Shown: positions 27,009 to 36,203, counted from the stretch's first letter. The stretch is DNA of 64,000 bases from DAOVRD01 sp964521715 (GCA_964521715.1 CAZFSS010000016.1:1-64000), one strand, 5' to 3'. Numbers and translations are program-made. Notes: a model not told the origin generated them from the letters alone.

Positions 27009-29759
27009 ATGAAACGCGCAGGGGCGGCTGTCATCGTGCTCGTGGGCTTCCTGGCGGGGGCGGCTCAGGCCGAGGATGCCTTCTACAACATCGATGTGCG
27101 GGAGCTAAACATTCCCGACCCTGTCCGTTCGGCCGTGCTTTCGCGCTCGGTGCGGGACTGGTCGTCGGCGCCTTACGTGTGGGTGGAGGATGGCGAGGCC
27201 TACTTCTGCCAGCCGGAGGCGCAGCCCGACCAGCCGCGGCCGGGGCCTTACGACGCCCTCGCCGTCCGCGCGCCGTCCGGGCAGGACGTGAGCGGCCGGC
27301 TGTTCGTGCCCGGGCAGGACGGCGCGGACGCACTGGTGGGCTCCTTCGGATTGTCCGCCGCGCACGCCCCGGCCGGTGCGGAGCAGGCATTCTGGCGGGC
27401 AAGGCTCCAGCATTACGAGCGCCTGGTCGGCTTCCGCCTGCCCGGCTCAGCGTGGTTCCGCTACCAGGCCAATCGCTCAAGGGAGCGGCTCGGGTTGGAG
27501 GCCGGCGCGCCAGCGCCGCCGCAGACAGCCGGCTGGTCCACGAGCGGCGCAACGGAGATCGAGGATACCTACGCAACGTTCACGGGGTGGCGGGCTGTCA
27601 GCGAGACCCTGGCGCTCGATAGAATGCTGCAGGCGCCGGAGGCAGTCGACGACGGAGTGGACATCGACTCCCTGCCTGGTGTGACGGTGCCTGAGATGGA
27701 CTGGGCGACCCTTACGGCGGGCCTGGCGCCGGAGCGCGACCCCCTGGCCGGCCTGGTACCAGCAGACCAGTACGCGGCGTTCTTTGCGGACTTTAGCGCT
27801 TTCGCGACCGTGCTGGACGAGGCGCGCGCCCACGGCACGCCCGTGCTGCAGCTTCTTGAGGTGCGCTCAGAGGACAGCCTTACGCAGCAACGCTACGAAC
27901 GGCAGCTCTGCCTCTCGTTGGATGATCTGGCCCGGGCGCTCGGCCCGCGCCTTGTGCGCAGCGTGGCGCTGACGGGTTGCGACCCCTTCCTGCGGATGGG
28001 GACGGACGTGGCGGTGATCTTCGAGGCTGCTCAGGCGGATGTGCTGGGGCCCCTCGTGATGGCGCGGGTGGCGACGGCTGCGCAGGCGGCCGGGGTCGAG
28101 CGCCGGGAGGGCGACGCGGCGGGCGTGCCCTACGCCGTCTGGCGCTCCCCGGACAGGTCAGTGTGCTCCTACGTAGCAACCGTCGGCGACGCCGTGGTAG
28201 TAACGAACTCGCTCGTCCAGCTCTCCCGGCTCGTGGAGGCCTGGCAGGGAGAGCGGCCGGCGCTGGCCGCTCTGCCGGAGTACACATTCATGCGCAGCCG
28301 CTACGGGCGCGGCGCGGACGAAGAGACCGCCTTCGTGATCGTGCCCGACGCGGCAATTCGCAAATGGGGCAGCGCTCGCTGGCGCATCGCGCATTCGCGC
28401 CGGGTGCGGGCGGCGGCCTTTCTGGCCGACCTTCACGCGAAGCACCTTGACGAGCTGGTGCGGCAGACGGCGGGAGTCCGTCTGCTCGAGGCCGAGATGC
28501 GCCTGCCGGGCGGCGACAATCTGACACTAACGTCGCGGGGCGTCATGTCGGCTACGTACGGCAGCCTTGGGTTCATGACCCCCATAGCTGAGCTCTCCCT
28601 CGCGAGGGCGACGGCGGCAGAAGGCGCTTCCTACCGGGCCTGGCTGTGGGGCTACGAGAGGGGCTGGCGGAGAGCCTTCGACCCCATCGCGGTCCGGTTC
28701 ACCGTTCGGCCGGAGTTGGTCACGGCGGATGTGACCGTGATGCCGCTCACTGAAGGCAGCGAGTACCGCGAGATTATGGCTACGATCGGCGGGGTGAAAG
28801 TCCCGCCGGGCGGAGGGGACCCTCACTCCGATGCCGTGCTGCACTTCGTGATTGCGCTGGACGGCCAGAGCCGCCCGGTGAGAGAGGCCGGCTCGTTCCT
28901 GGCCACCATGGGCGCGGGCGTCTCGCTCCTGAGCTGGCTGGGCGAGTGTGTCGCGCTCTACGCGGACGATTCGCCGGTCTGGGATGAGGTGGTTGAGGCT
29001 GTACGCAATGACAAGGAGCCGCAGCAAGAGGTGCTCCGGCGCCTGCCCGTCGCGCTCTACGCGGAGGTGAAGGACGGCCTGGGCCTAGCCGCCTTCCTGG
29101 CGGCGATGCGGACCTTCGTGGAGGCAACGGCGCCGGGCATGACGCTCTGGGAAACCTTCGATCACGGAGGCCGGCAATACGTGCGTGTGACGCCCTCGGA
29201 ACAGGCACGCAAGGAAGGACAGGCAGAGGACTACGCCGTCTACTACTGCGTGGCTCCGCAGGGCCTGGTCGTCACTCTCAACGAGGAGCTCCTCAAGCGC
29301 GCCCTTGACCGGGGGGCGGGCGCTGCGGCGCAAGAGGTGGCTCCGTGGCTCGGCGAGAGCATGGCGCTGCGTGTGCGCAGCCGGGTGCTGGACGCCTTGC
29401 GCCTTCTTGGCGACGACGCCTATCAGAAGGCCATGTGCAGGCGCAGTTGGGGCAGCGTTCCCATCCTGACCGAGTGGCGCCGCGCGTTCCCGGACATGGA
29501 CCCCGTGGAGGTCCACCGCAGAGCGTTCGGGACAAGGCTCCTGTGCCCGGGCGGCGGGACTTACAGGTGGAACGAGGAGTTCCGGACGATGGAGTCTACC
29601 GTGTACGGCTGCCCCGCGCGGTCCGGCGACGACGCGGCGTGGCCCGCGGCCGTGCGGGCCGTAACGCGCGCCGAGCTTGGCCTTACTTTCGAGCACGACG
29701 GGCTGCGCGCCCGCGCGGCCCTGCACAGGGAGCAGGCCCGAGCGGGTGGGAAGGAATAG
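27009..29759 (+). CDS. Large secreted protein of unknown function
   Basis: 916 residues that I do not recognise. The N-terminus MKRAGAAVIVLVGFLAGAAQAEDAF... is a clear signal peptide with likely cleavage after AQA, so the product is exported. The rest is a soluble alpha/beta-looking protein with few cysteines. It contains phrases seen in DUF3352-like secreted proteins, such as SYVATVGDAVVVTNSLVQLSRLVEA and YYCVAPQGLVVTLNEELLKRALD: two similar 'measured value, then displayed value' segments that hint at an internal repeat. The ATG at 27009 follows GGGAGGGGCGGATC, an excellent ribosome-binding site. It stands alone with its own promoter. Confidence 0.75.
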   Translation: MKRAGAAVIVLVGFLAGAAQAEDAFYNIDVRELNIPDPVRSAVLSRSVRDWSSAPYVWVEDGEAYFCQPEAQPDQPRPGPYDALAVRAPSGQDVSGRLFVPGQDGADALVGSFGLSAAHAPAGAEQAFWRARLQHYERLVGFRLPGSAWFRYQANRSRERLGLEAGAPAPPQTAGWSTSGATEIEDTYATFTGWRAVSETLALDRMLQAPEAVDDGVDIDSLPGVTVPEMDWATLTAGLAPERDPLAGLVPADQYAAFFADFSAFATVLDEARAHGTPVLQLLEVRSEDSLTQQRYERQLCLSLDDLARALGPRLVRSVALTGCDPFLRMGTDVAVIFEAAQADVLGPLVMARVATAAQAAGVERREGDAAGVPYAVWRSPDRSVCSYVATVGDAVVVTNSLVQLSRLVEAWQGERPALAALPEYTFMRSRYGRGADEETAFVIVPDAAIRKWGSARWRIAHSRRVRAAAFLADLHAKHLDELVRQTAGVRLLEAEMRLPGGDNLTLTSRGVMSATYGSLGFMTPIAELSLARATAAEGASYRAWLWGYERGWRRAFDPIAVRFTVRPELVTADVTVMPLTEGSEYREIMATIGGVKVPPGGGDPHSDAVLHFVIALDGQSRPVREAGSFLATMGAGVSLLSWLGECVALYADDSPVWDEVVEAVRNDKEPQQEVLRRLPVALYAEVKDGLGLAAFLAAMRTFVEATAPGMTLWETFDHGGRQYVRVTPSEQARKEGQAEDYAVYYCVAPQGLVVTLNEELLKRALDRGAGAAAQEVAPWLGESMALRVRSRVLDALRLLGDDAYQKAMCRRSWGSVPILTEWRRAFPDMDPVEVHRRAFGTRLLCPGGGTYRWNEEFRTMESTVYGCPARSGDDAAWPAAVRAVTRAELGLTFEHDGLRARAALHREQARAGGKE

Positions 29760-29780
29760 GCGGCGCCTGCGCGGGGCCCC

Positions 29781-30527
29781 TCAGCCCTGTCGGCTGCGTG
29801 CCAGGGCGGCGTGCTCGCGCCCGCGGACCAGGCAGCGCTCCGCCGCGGAGGCCATGATGCGCTCGAAGGAGGTGAGCTGCTCGGGCTCGTAGGGGATGAC
29901 GCCCCGGAGTTCCCGGGAGAGGCAGTGCTCGGGGTTGAAGTTCTGGAGCGCTATCTGCCCGGCTCCCTCCAGGTCGGGGGCCATGCGCTGGAGCTCGTCC
30001 TCGCCCACCAGGCCCGGCACGAGGGTGATGCGGAACTCGTGGGGCAGCCCGCTGTCCTTGATGAGGCCGATGGAGCGCCGCACGTCCGCCACCTCGACGT
30101 CCACGCCGCAGACGCGGCGGTAGTCCTCGGCCGTCAGCGGCGCCTTGACGTCCATCGCGAGGGCGTCTACAAAGCCCCCGTCGATGAGACGTCCGACCCA
30201 CTCGGGACGCGTCCCGTTGGTCTCGACCATGACCTGGAGCTGCATGCGTCGAATGTCGCGGATCAGGTCGAGAAGCTCCTCGCCGTGCAGCGTCGGCTCG
30301 CCGCCCGTGATGACGGCGCCGTCCAGCCAGGCGCTCTGACGCTGCATGTAGCCCAGGACCTGCTCGCGCGGGATGCTTTCGCGGCGTTCCGGCCGGATGA
30401 TCAGGTGGCCGGCGTGGCAGTAGCGGCAGCGCAGGTTGCAGCGGGGCAGGAAGACGACGGACGCGATCTTCCCCTCCCACTCCAGCAGGCTGTTCTCAAT
30501 GAAGCCCTTGATCTCCATCTTGCTCAC
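29781..30527 (-). CDS. nrdG: Radical SAM activating enzyme for anaerobic ribonucleotide reductase (NrdG type)
   Basis: 248 residues with the radical-SAM cysteine triad CNLRCRYC (residues ~30-37), then AVITGGEPTLHGEELLDL, VMVETNGTRPEWV, DALAMDVKAPL and RITLVPGLVGEDELQ. It resembles the anaerobic ribonucleoside-triphosphate reductase activating proteins that install the glycyl radical on NrdD. The context, downstream of nrdR, nrdD and a thioredoxin-like gene on the same strand, supports that partner. A second ATG three codons in is an alternative start. Confidence 0.88.
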   Translation of the reverse strand: MSKMEIKGFIENSLLEWEGKIASVVFLPRCNLRCRYCHAGHLIIRPERRESIPREQVLGYMQRQSAWLDGAVITGGEPTLHGEELLDLIRDIRRMQLQVMVETNGTRPEWVGRLIDGGFVDALAMDVKAPLTAEDYRRVCGVDVEVADVRRSIGLIKDSGLPHEFRITLVPGLVGEDELQRMAPDLEGAGQIALQNFNPEHCLSRELRGVIPYEPEQLTSFERIMASAAERCLVRGREHAALARSRQG

Positions 30528-30529
30528 GT

Positions 30530-30708
30530 CTCACCACGGAGACACAGACAAAGACACGGCGAAGACCTGACCACAACGGCACAACGAACACCACGTCACA
30601 ATGTGCCGCGCTGTCGCCCCGGCCTCTGTCATTCGCTACGTTCGTCGTGCCGTAGTGGTTGAGCCCTGGCCGTGCCGTTCTCCGTGATCTCCGTGTCTCA
30701 GTGGTGAG
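30530..30708. repeat. Palindromic intergenic element
   Basis: The left end CTCACCACGGAGACACAG pairs with the right end CCGTGTCTCAGTGGTGAG (16 of 18 positions). Further in, ACGGCACAACGAAC pairs with GTTCGTCGTGCCGT. The whole ~179 bases can fold into one long hairpin lying between nrdG and the thioredoxin-like gene. The CACCACGGAGACAC motif resembles repeats dispersed in many bacterial genomes. Confidence 0.6.
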
Positions 30709-30718
30709 AGGTCGGTGT

Positions 30719-31006
30719 TCAGGCGCTGAGGCGTCTCTGGAGTTCGTCGCTGGGGGGCACTTGGCCGTCCCAACGGGCGAGCACGGAATCGGCGTCTTGC
30801 TTGAGCAGCACGGTGGGAACCTCGAAAACGTCGAAGAAGTCGCCCTGAGCGGCCCCCTCGACGGTCTCCATGTCGTGGAAGACTACCTGGACGGCGTCAT
30901 TCATCCGCCATTTTTCCAGGAAGTGCGCGACCTTCTTCTTTGCGCTCTCGCAGAGCTCGCAGTCCTGCTTGCCGTAGATCTCGATGATCATCTCACTCTC
31001 CGTCAT
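30719..31006 (-). CDS. Thioredoxin/glutaredoxin-like small protein
   Basis: 95 residues with a thioredoxin-like opening, MIIEIYGKQDCELCESAKKKV, giving a CELC redox pair, and the cis-proline loop FEVPTVLLKQ. In this operon it probably supplies electrons to, or keeps reduced, the anaerobic ribonucleotide reductase, as NrdH or glutaredoxins do elsewhere. The alternative start at the Met six codons in (MIIEIYG) fits the fold equally well. It lies 34 bases downstream of nrdD. Confidence 0.82.
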   Translation of the reverse strand: MTESEMIIEIYGKQDCELCESAKKKVAHFLEKWRMNDAVQVVFHDMETVEGAAQGDFFDVFEVPTVLLKQDADSVLARWDGQVPPSDELQRRLSA

Positions 31007-31040
31007 GATCGTCGGAGCGCTGTTTGGGATTCACCTTGTC

Positions 31041-33470
31041 TTACGTCAGGGCGACGCTGTAGCGGCCGCGACGGCGGTCCTTCAGCTCGCCGATCTTGGA
31101 CTTGTTCCAGTTGGGGACCCGGCTGAAGTAGCCGACCACCCTGGTCATGCCGTAGACGTTGGCGCTGCCGCACTTGCCGCACTTCTCCTTCAGCCCCGGC
31201 GTGGAGCGATGGCAGGCGTTGCAGATGGTGAACTCGGGGCTGATGGTCAACTGGGCCGCCTGGGTCTTGCGGAACGTCTTCTCGATCAAGTTCAGGATGC
31301 TGGCGGCCGGCGGACGTTCCTCGCCGACGAAGGCGTGGATGATGGCGCCGCTCTCGATCGCCCGATGGAACTTCGACTGGAGCCTGATCCTCGTCAGCAG
31401 GTCCACCGGGGCGTCGGCGCGCACATGGATGCTGTTGGTGTAATAGGTCTCGTCGTTGGCGATGTCGCCGCGCACGACGTCCCTGGCCTCGGGGAACCGG
31501 CGCAGGTCCACCTTGGCCAGCCGACGGGCGGCGCTCTCGGCGGGGGACTCCTCCAGGGCCACCCTTATGCCGTGCCTGGCCCCCGCCTCCCTGGCGCGGA
31601 ACTGCATGTGGCGCACCAGGTGAAGGCCCCGGCGGACCATCTCCGCGTCCTCGTGCAGCTCCTTGCCCGTCATGTGGAGCAGGCACTCGTTGAGCCCGAT
31701 CAGGCCGATGATGTAGGTGGCTTTGCTCAGGTCGACGTAGGGCCGGCCGTCGGCGGCCGTCTTGCCGATCTGCCAGAGGGGCTGGCTCGGATCGGTCATG
31801 AGCGAGCCGATGAACTGGCGCTTCTGCAGGTGGGCGTCCATGGCCAGCTCGATCATCCGGTCCACTTCCGCGTAGAGCTTCTCGAAGTTGCCCTTGCCGG
31901 CGCGGTAGGCCGCCTGAGGAAGGTTGATGGTGACGTTCTGGAAGCCACAGAAGCGCATGCTCTCGGGGTGCCGGATCATGTAGTCGTCCCGGATGGTGGT
32001 GCGCAGCCGGCAGCAGGCGCTCAGGGTGACCTCGTCCCGGTCGAAGATGAAGTAGGGCACGCCGTTCTCGCTGGCTATCTGGCAGGCGTACTCAAGCAAC
32101 TCCCGCTGGGCCGCGTCCGCGAACGTGTCGCCGCTGATGTGCAGGTCGCATTTGGGGAAGGCGAAGATGTTTCCGTGCTCGTCGCCGGCGCGCCAGACGT
32201 CCAGCATCGCCTTGCAGAAGCGCTGGGCCGTCTTCTCGTAGTCGCCGTAGGTCCGTCCGGTGTACTGGCCGCCGGGGCCGATGGCCGGCACGTCCTTCAG
32301 GTAGCGCGGAACGCCCGTGTGGACGTTGAAGTCGAGGAAAAGCGTCTGCCCCCCGCGGCTGAAGGCGTTCTGCGAGGAGCTGAAGATCAGATGCTGCGCC
32401 TCCTGCTGCATGTCCCTGTAGGACATGTCCTCCACGAACGGGGCGTAGAGGATGTTGATGTAGCCGACGCCGAGCGCGCCGGCGTAGTACGCCTGCATGG
32501 AGGCCACGAAGGTGTTCAGGTGTCCGGTCAGGGTGCGGGCGTGCTTGGCGGGGGCGCTGGACGTGTCCAGGTTCTCCAGGTGCAGGCCGTACTTCTTCAG
32601 GTACTCCAGCGAATGGCTGGAGCAGTAGACGCGCGTGGGGTAGCCGAGGTCATGGATGTGGATCATGCCCAGCATGTGGGCTTCGGCCACGTCCTCGCTG
32701 AACACCTCTTGGAGGGCGTACTGCTTGAGCGTGTGCTCGGCGACGGAAAGGTTGATGGCCTCGGGGTTGTTCTGCGCGATGTTGGCGTTCTCTTTGCTCT
32801 TGCTGTGGATGATCTGGTCGAGGTCGTACTTCGGCATGCCGATGACGGCCTGCTTCTTGAGGCGAGCGGTCAGCCCTCTCTCGAACAGCTCGTTGTCCAC
32901 CAGCTCCCGGATCAGGGAGGTAGATATGCGGGTGAGCCTGCTGTCCATGACGCGGCGCTCGACGTCGGAGGCGATCTGGCGGGCCAGTTCGGGCGCCAGG
33001 TCGGCCTCGACCTCGAGGGCGCGCGAGATCATGCTCTTGTCCCAGGCGGCCAGTTCGGCCTGGCGCTCCGCGTTGACCAGAAGGGCGATGTCCGTGGAGC
33101 TTTCGGGCTGGCTTACGGCTTTGCGCACCTGGAGGGACTGGCGGGCGCGCGCGCGCCGATCCCTGTACAGGATGTAGGCCTTGGCCGTCCTGGCGTGGCC
33201 GGTCTCGATCAGCACCTTCTCGACTACGTCCTGGATCTCCTCGATGCCCGGGGGGCTCTCCTCGAAATCCCGCTCCAGCAGCATGACGACCATCGCCGCC
33301 AGCTCCTCGGCCAGCACCTTGTCCTGGCCCCCCACGGCCTGGGCTGCCTTGAAGATAGCGTCGGCGATCTTGCCCTTGTCGAAGGGGACCAGCCGCCCGT
33401 CGCGTTTCCTCACCTGCCTGATGCGGGGCTTGCGGCTCCGGTCCTCAACGCCGTCCGTCCCTACGGCCAT
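31041..33470 (-). CDS. nrdD: Anaerobic (class III) ribonucleoside-triphosphate reductase
   Basis: 809 residues. An N-terminal ATP cone (RKRDGRLVPFDKGKIADAI, ~residues 20-110) is followed by the glycyl-radical barrel with NPEAINLSVAEH, IHIHDLGYPTRVYC, SRGGQTLFLDFNVH and FGFxNVTI-type segment RFCGFQNVTINLP. The C-terminal zinc site has four cysteines (CNACHRSTPGLKEKCGKCG), then the radical loop TRVVGYFSRVPNWN with the radical glycine near residue 780. It makes dNTPs without oxygen. The start at 33470 follows GGAGGACACGG; the open frame upstream runs through nrdR in another frame and is not coding. Confidence 0.95.
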   Translation of the reverse strand: MAVGTDGVEDRSRKPRIRQVRKRDGRLVPFDKGKIADAIFKAAQAVGGQDKVLAEELAAMVVMLLERDFEESPPGIEEIQDVVEKVLIETGHARTAKAYILYRDRRARARQSLQVRKAVSQPESSTDIALLVNAERQAELAAWDKSMISRALEVEADLAPELARQIASDVERRVMDSRLTRISTSLIRELVDNELFERGLTARLKKQAVIGMPKYDLDQIIHSKSKENANIAQNNPEAINLSVAEHTLKQYALQEVFSEDVAEAHMLGMIHIHDLGYPTRVYCSSHSLEYLKKYGLHLENLDTSSAPAKHARTLTGHLNTFVASMQAYYAGALGVGYINILYAPFVEDMSYRDMQQEAQHLIFSSSQNAFSRGGQTLFLDFNVHTGVPRYLKDVPAIGPGGQYTGRTYGDYEKTAQRFCKAMLDVWRAGDEHGNIFAFPKCDLHISGDTFADAAQRELLEYACQIASENGVPYFIFDRDEVTLSACCRLRTTIRDDYMIRHPESMRFCGFQNVTINLPQAAYRAGKGNFEKLYAEVDRMIELAMDAHLQKRQFIGSLMTDPSQPLWQIGKTAADGRPYVDLSKATYIIGLIGLNECLLHMTGKELHEDAEMVRRGLHLVRHMQFRAREAGARHGIRVALEESPAESAARRLAKVDLRRFPEARDVVRGDIANDETYYTNSIHVRADAPVDLLTRIRLQSKFHRAIESGAIIHAFVGEERPPAASILNLIEKTFRKTQAAQLTISPEFTICNACHRSTPGLKEKCGKCGSANVYGMTRVVGYFSRVPNWNKSKIGELKDRRRGRYSVALT

Positions 33471-33517
33471 ATCCGTGTCCTCCGCCCGTCTTTGATGTCT
33501 GGGTTCTCCGCTCGACC

Positions 33518-33611
33518 CTTGCCCTCGCGGCTCCGTCATGGCTTGCGCTGTGCGAACCTCGTCCCATTGTGGGACAAAGTCTTGCCCTCGCGGCTCCGTC
33601 ATGCCTTGCGC
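33518..33611. repeat. 31-bp direct repeat across the nrdR 3' end
   Basis: The segment beginning CTTGCCCTCGCGGCTCCGTC occurs at 33518-33548 and again at 33581-33611, with 30 of 31 bases identical. The second copy contains the last codons and stop of nrdR. Between them is a perfect GTCCCA-TTG-TGGGAC hairpin (33561-33575). It looks like a tandem duplication of the nrdR tail. Confidence 0.6.
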
Positions 33612-34111
33612 CTCTTGGCGCCGTGCGCCGCGGCGGACGGCGCTTTCGGGCCGGAATCCCTGCCTTCTAGCACTGCGCCGGCTTCCTCGACGAAGTCGGT
33701 CACGTCCTTGAACTCGCGATAGACCGAGGCGAACCGGATGTAGGCCACGTGATCCAGTTCCCTCAGTTTGGCCATGACCAGTTCGCCGACGGCCTGCGAG
33801 GGGACTTCGCCTTCGTAATGTCGGTGCAGCTCCCGCTCGACTTCGTCGGCCAGATCGCTTACGTGCTCGGCGGGGATGGGGCGCTTGTAGCAGGCCTTGT
33901 TGAGCCCGACCAGCAGCTTTTCCCGGGAGAAGTCCTCGCGTTTCCCGTCCTTCTTGACTACGCGCAGGACGCTCATCTCGATGCGCTCGTACGTCGTGTA
34001 GCGACGGCCGCAGCCGTTGCACTCCCGCCGTCGCTTCACGTAGGTGCCGTCGCTGCCGGGCCGGGAGTTGACCACGCGGTCATCCTCCTGGTGGCAGAAC
34101 GGGCACTGCAT
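33599..34111 (-). CDS. nrdR: Transcriptional repressor NrdR
   Basis: 170 residues: an N-terminal zinc ribbon (MQCPFCHQEDDRVVNSR...RRECNGCGRRYTTYERIE) and an ATP cone (VVKKDGKREDFSREKLLVGL, ~residues 48-135). NrdR senses dATP/ATP and represses ribonucleotide reductase genes, so its place at the head of the nrdD group implies self-control. A ~20-residue Lys/Ala-rich tail extends past the usual ~150 residues and overlaps a tandem duplication. Confidence 0.96.
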   Translation of the reverse strand: MQCPFCHQEDDRVVNSRPGSDGTYVKRRRECNGCGRRYTTYERIEMSVLRVVKKDGKREDFSREKLLVGLNKACYKRPIPAEHVSDLADEVERELHRHYEGEVPSQAVGELVMAKLRELDHVAYIRFASVYREFKDVTDFVEEAGAVLEGRDSGPKAPSAAAHGAKRRKA

Positions 34112-34217
34112 CTCGACACCCCCTGAACGCGCTCACTCCCCGTAAGTCCGGGCGGCAGAAAGCGATACGGCCAATGCCGGAGCCGGCCGCACCGTGCTAC
34201 ATGTTGAACAGTCCGGT

Positions 34218-34246
34218 ATGATATCACGCCATATCTTGTCAGTCAA
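34218..34246 (-). promoter_or_regulatory. Sigma-70 promoter of the nrdR-nrdD group with internal palindrome
   Basis: On the minus strand: TTGACT (34246-34241), 17-base spacer, TATCAT (34223-34218), about 105 bases before nrdR. The spacer and -10 hold GATAT-N6-ATATC, a possible operator. It does not match the classic NrdR box. Confidence 0.7.
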
Positions 34247-34626
34247 GGCCAATGTCCTTCGTTAGGGCAAGATTGAGGGAAAACGAGGGCTGCGCCAATG
34301 CTGCACAGAGGCGCGTGCCTCATGTAACGGATTGGACTGCGCGCCTTTAGGAGGGAACCGAAGCCTCCGGGCGCCGTCGGCGCCTTCGTTTGGCGGCGGA
34401 GCCCTTGCGGCCGACACCTTGAGATTCCGGCCCGAAAAGGGCGGGATTCCCGGGGCGTGGCACGGCCCGGCGATTCTGTGTCACCGAATCCGGCGCCTTT
34501 TTCTCGCTCCGAGGCGCGACTCCGTCCCACTTGGCGGCGCGGGCCGGGTTGATTTTCCGGAGCATCACGGCGAGAATTGCTGGCGGGAATAACCTGCACG
34601 CGGGCTCGAAAGGGGCGGCGACTGCC
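34247..34626. other. Intergenic region upstream of cysE
   Basis: 380 bases between the divergent nrdR promoter and the serine acetyltransferase gene. It is GC-rich with short complementary stretches. I see no gene, riboswitch or convincing rightward promoter. Confidence 0.4.
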
Positions 34627-35604
34627 ATGGGCAAGAAGGATCGCAAAGGGCGGAACGATGGCTTGGCGAGTGCGGAGGGATTCGCCTCCGCTTTCCCCTA
34701 CAAGGAGAACCTGCCCGGGCTGGTGGACGGCATGTTGACGGAGCTGGAGCGGCGGGGCCGCGTCGAGCACGTCTGCCGGTACCCCCTGCCGAGCGCCGAC
34801 ACCGTCGTGCGGATACTGGACCTGTTGGCGGAGCTGCTTTTCCCCGGCTACTTCGGGAAGGCGGCGCTGGACCAGGCGAACCTGCCCTTCCACCTGGGGG
34901 AGACGATGAACACGGCTTACGAGCTCCTGTCCGAGGAGATCTCCCGCTGCCTTCTTCACGATAGGCAACACGGGCAGAAGCGGGACGGGCAGGAGTGCGA
35001 GGAGCAGGGGCATCGCCACGCGTTCCGGCTGCTGGAGAAGCTGCCCGGGTTGCTGGACATCCTCGATGAGGACGTGCGGGCCGCCTACGCGGGCGACCCC
35101 GCCGCCACCGGCTACGACGAAGTGATCTTCTGCTACCCGGGCTTCCGCGCGGTCATGATCCACCGCATAGCGCACGAGCTGCACGAGCAGGGCGTGCCGT
35201 GGCTGCCGCGCATCATGACCGAGTACGCCCACAGCATCACGGGCATCGACATCCATCCCGGCGCCAGGATCGGCCGGAGCTTCTTCATCGATCACGGCAC
35301 GGGCGTGGTGATCGGCGAGACGACGGAGGTCGGCGACAACGTGCGCCTGTACCAGGGCGTCACGCTCGGCGGTTTCCGGTTCCGCAAGGACGAAAAGGGC
35401 GAGCTCGAACGCGGCTACAAGCGGCACCCGACCATCGAGGACGACGTGATCATCTACTCGAACGCCAGCATCCTGGGGCCCGTCACGGTCGGCAAGGGGT
35501 CGGTGATCGGAGCCAACGTGCAACTGAGCGAGTCCGTCAAACCGGGCACCCAGGTCACGATCGAAGCGCCCCGCCACCGCATCAAGCAGCGCAAGGATGC
35601 CTGA
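34627..35604 (+). CDS. cysE: Serine O-acetyltransferase (long EpsC/CysE type)
   Basis: 325 residues. Makes O-acetylserine, the first step of cysteine synthesis. A ~160-residue helical N-terminal domain precedes the left-handed beta-helix domain with SITGIDIHPGARIGRSFFID, the catalytic HGTGVVIGET, NVRLYQGVTLGG and the hexapeptide repeats IYSNASILGPVTVGKGSVIG. The ~20-residue loop FRFRKDEKGELERGYKRHPT is characteristic of the long EpsC-like subfamily. The ATG at 34627 opens a lysine-rich leader; no cysK is adjacent. Confidence 0.92.
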   Translation: MGKKDRKGRNDGLASAEGFASAFPYKENLPGLVDGMLTELERRGRVEHVCRYPLPSADTVVRILDLLAELLFPGYFGKAALDQANLPFHLGETMNTAYELLSEEISRCLLHDRQHGQKRDGQECEEQGHRHAFRLLEKLPGLLDILDEDVRAAYAGDPAATGYDEVIFCYPGFRAVMIHRIAHELHEQGVPWLPRIMTEYAHSITGIDIHPGARIGRSFFIDHGTGVVIGETTEVGDNVRLYQGVTLGGFRFRKDEKGELERGYKRHPTIEDDVIIYSNASILGPVTVGKGSVIGANVQLSESVKPGTQVTIEAPRHRIKQRKDA

Positions 35605-35690
35605 ACGCTGTCCCCGCCCAACCGCGCGGCGTCTGCCGGCGGCGGAGCGCCACGCCGTCGCCCGGTCTTGCCCGGGGACGCTTGCTCGCG

Positions 35691-36203
35691 TCAGGTGCGT
35701 TCGGTCGCCCTGAGTATCTGGCCGTAGTAGAGGCGGTGCAGATCGCCCTTCGGGTAGGCCTCCGAGCGGACGTCGGCGGCGAGGGCCGCGTCCGACACGT
35801 CGTTATAGTGCACGACCTTGCACTCGTAGTGGCGCACGCACTGCTGGATCAGGGGGGCGGTGACGGTCTTGGCCTGCGCGGCGGCCAGGTTCGCGCCCGC
35901 GAACTTGTCGGTGTCCCGGCCCGAGACCGTGCCGCAGTACATGCAGGCGTCATGCAGGTCGTCCGTCGGCACGGCCACGGCGAACTCGCCGGTGGCCTCG
36001 AGGTTCCGGAACGTGAACCGGGACGGCCGGACAAGCACTATGAAGATTGGCCTGCCCCAGATGACGCCCGGATTGCCCCAGCCGATCGTCATGACGTTCG
36101 GGCGCCCGTCGGCGTCGGTGCTGGTCAAAAGCAGGCCGTGCCGTTGCATCGTCTCGATCGTCTTTGCCAGGTTCTTCGTGAAGGGGATCTCGGTCAGTCC
36201 CAT
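35691..36203 (-). CDS. Flavin reductase-like FMN-binding protein
   Basis: 170 residues with the split-barrel FMN-binding fold of the flavin reductase/flavoredoxin family: LLLTSTDADGRPNVMTIGWGNPGVIWG, FIVLVRPSRFTFRNLEATGEFAVAVP and YYGQILRATERT. Members reduce flavin or act as electron carriers in anaerobes. A conserved-looking DACMYCGTVSGRDTDKFA segment resembles the flavoredoxin group. The ATG at 36203 has GGGAGA upstream; longer starts would overlap the DUF502 gene. Confidence 0.85.
   Translation of the reverse strand: MGLTEIPFTKNLAKTIETMQRHGLLLTSTDADGRPNVMTIGWGNPGVIWGRPIFIVLVRPSRFTFRNLEATGEFAVAVPTDDLHDACMYCGTVSGRDTDKFAGANLAAAQAKTVTAPLIQQCVRHYECKVVHYNDVSDAALAADVRSEAYPKGDLHRLYYGQILRATERT

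Noticed and set aside
33471..34022. Upstream extension of the nrdD frame
   Set aside because: Overlaps nrdR in another frame; Arg/Gly-rich junk composition, while a good ribosome-binding site marks the start at 33470.
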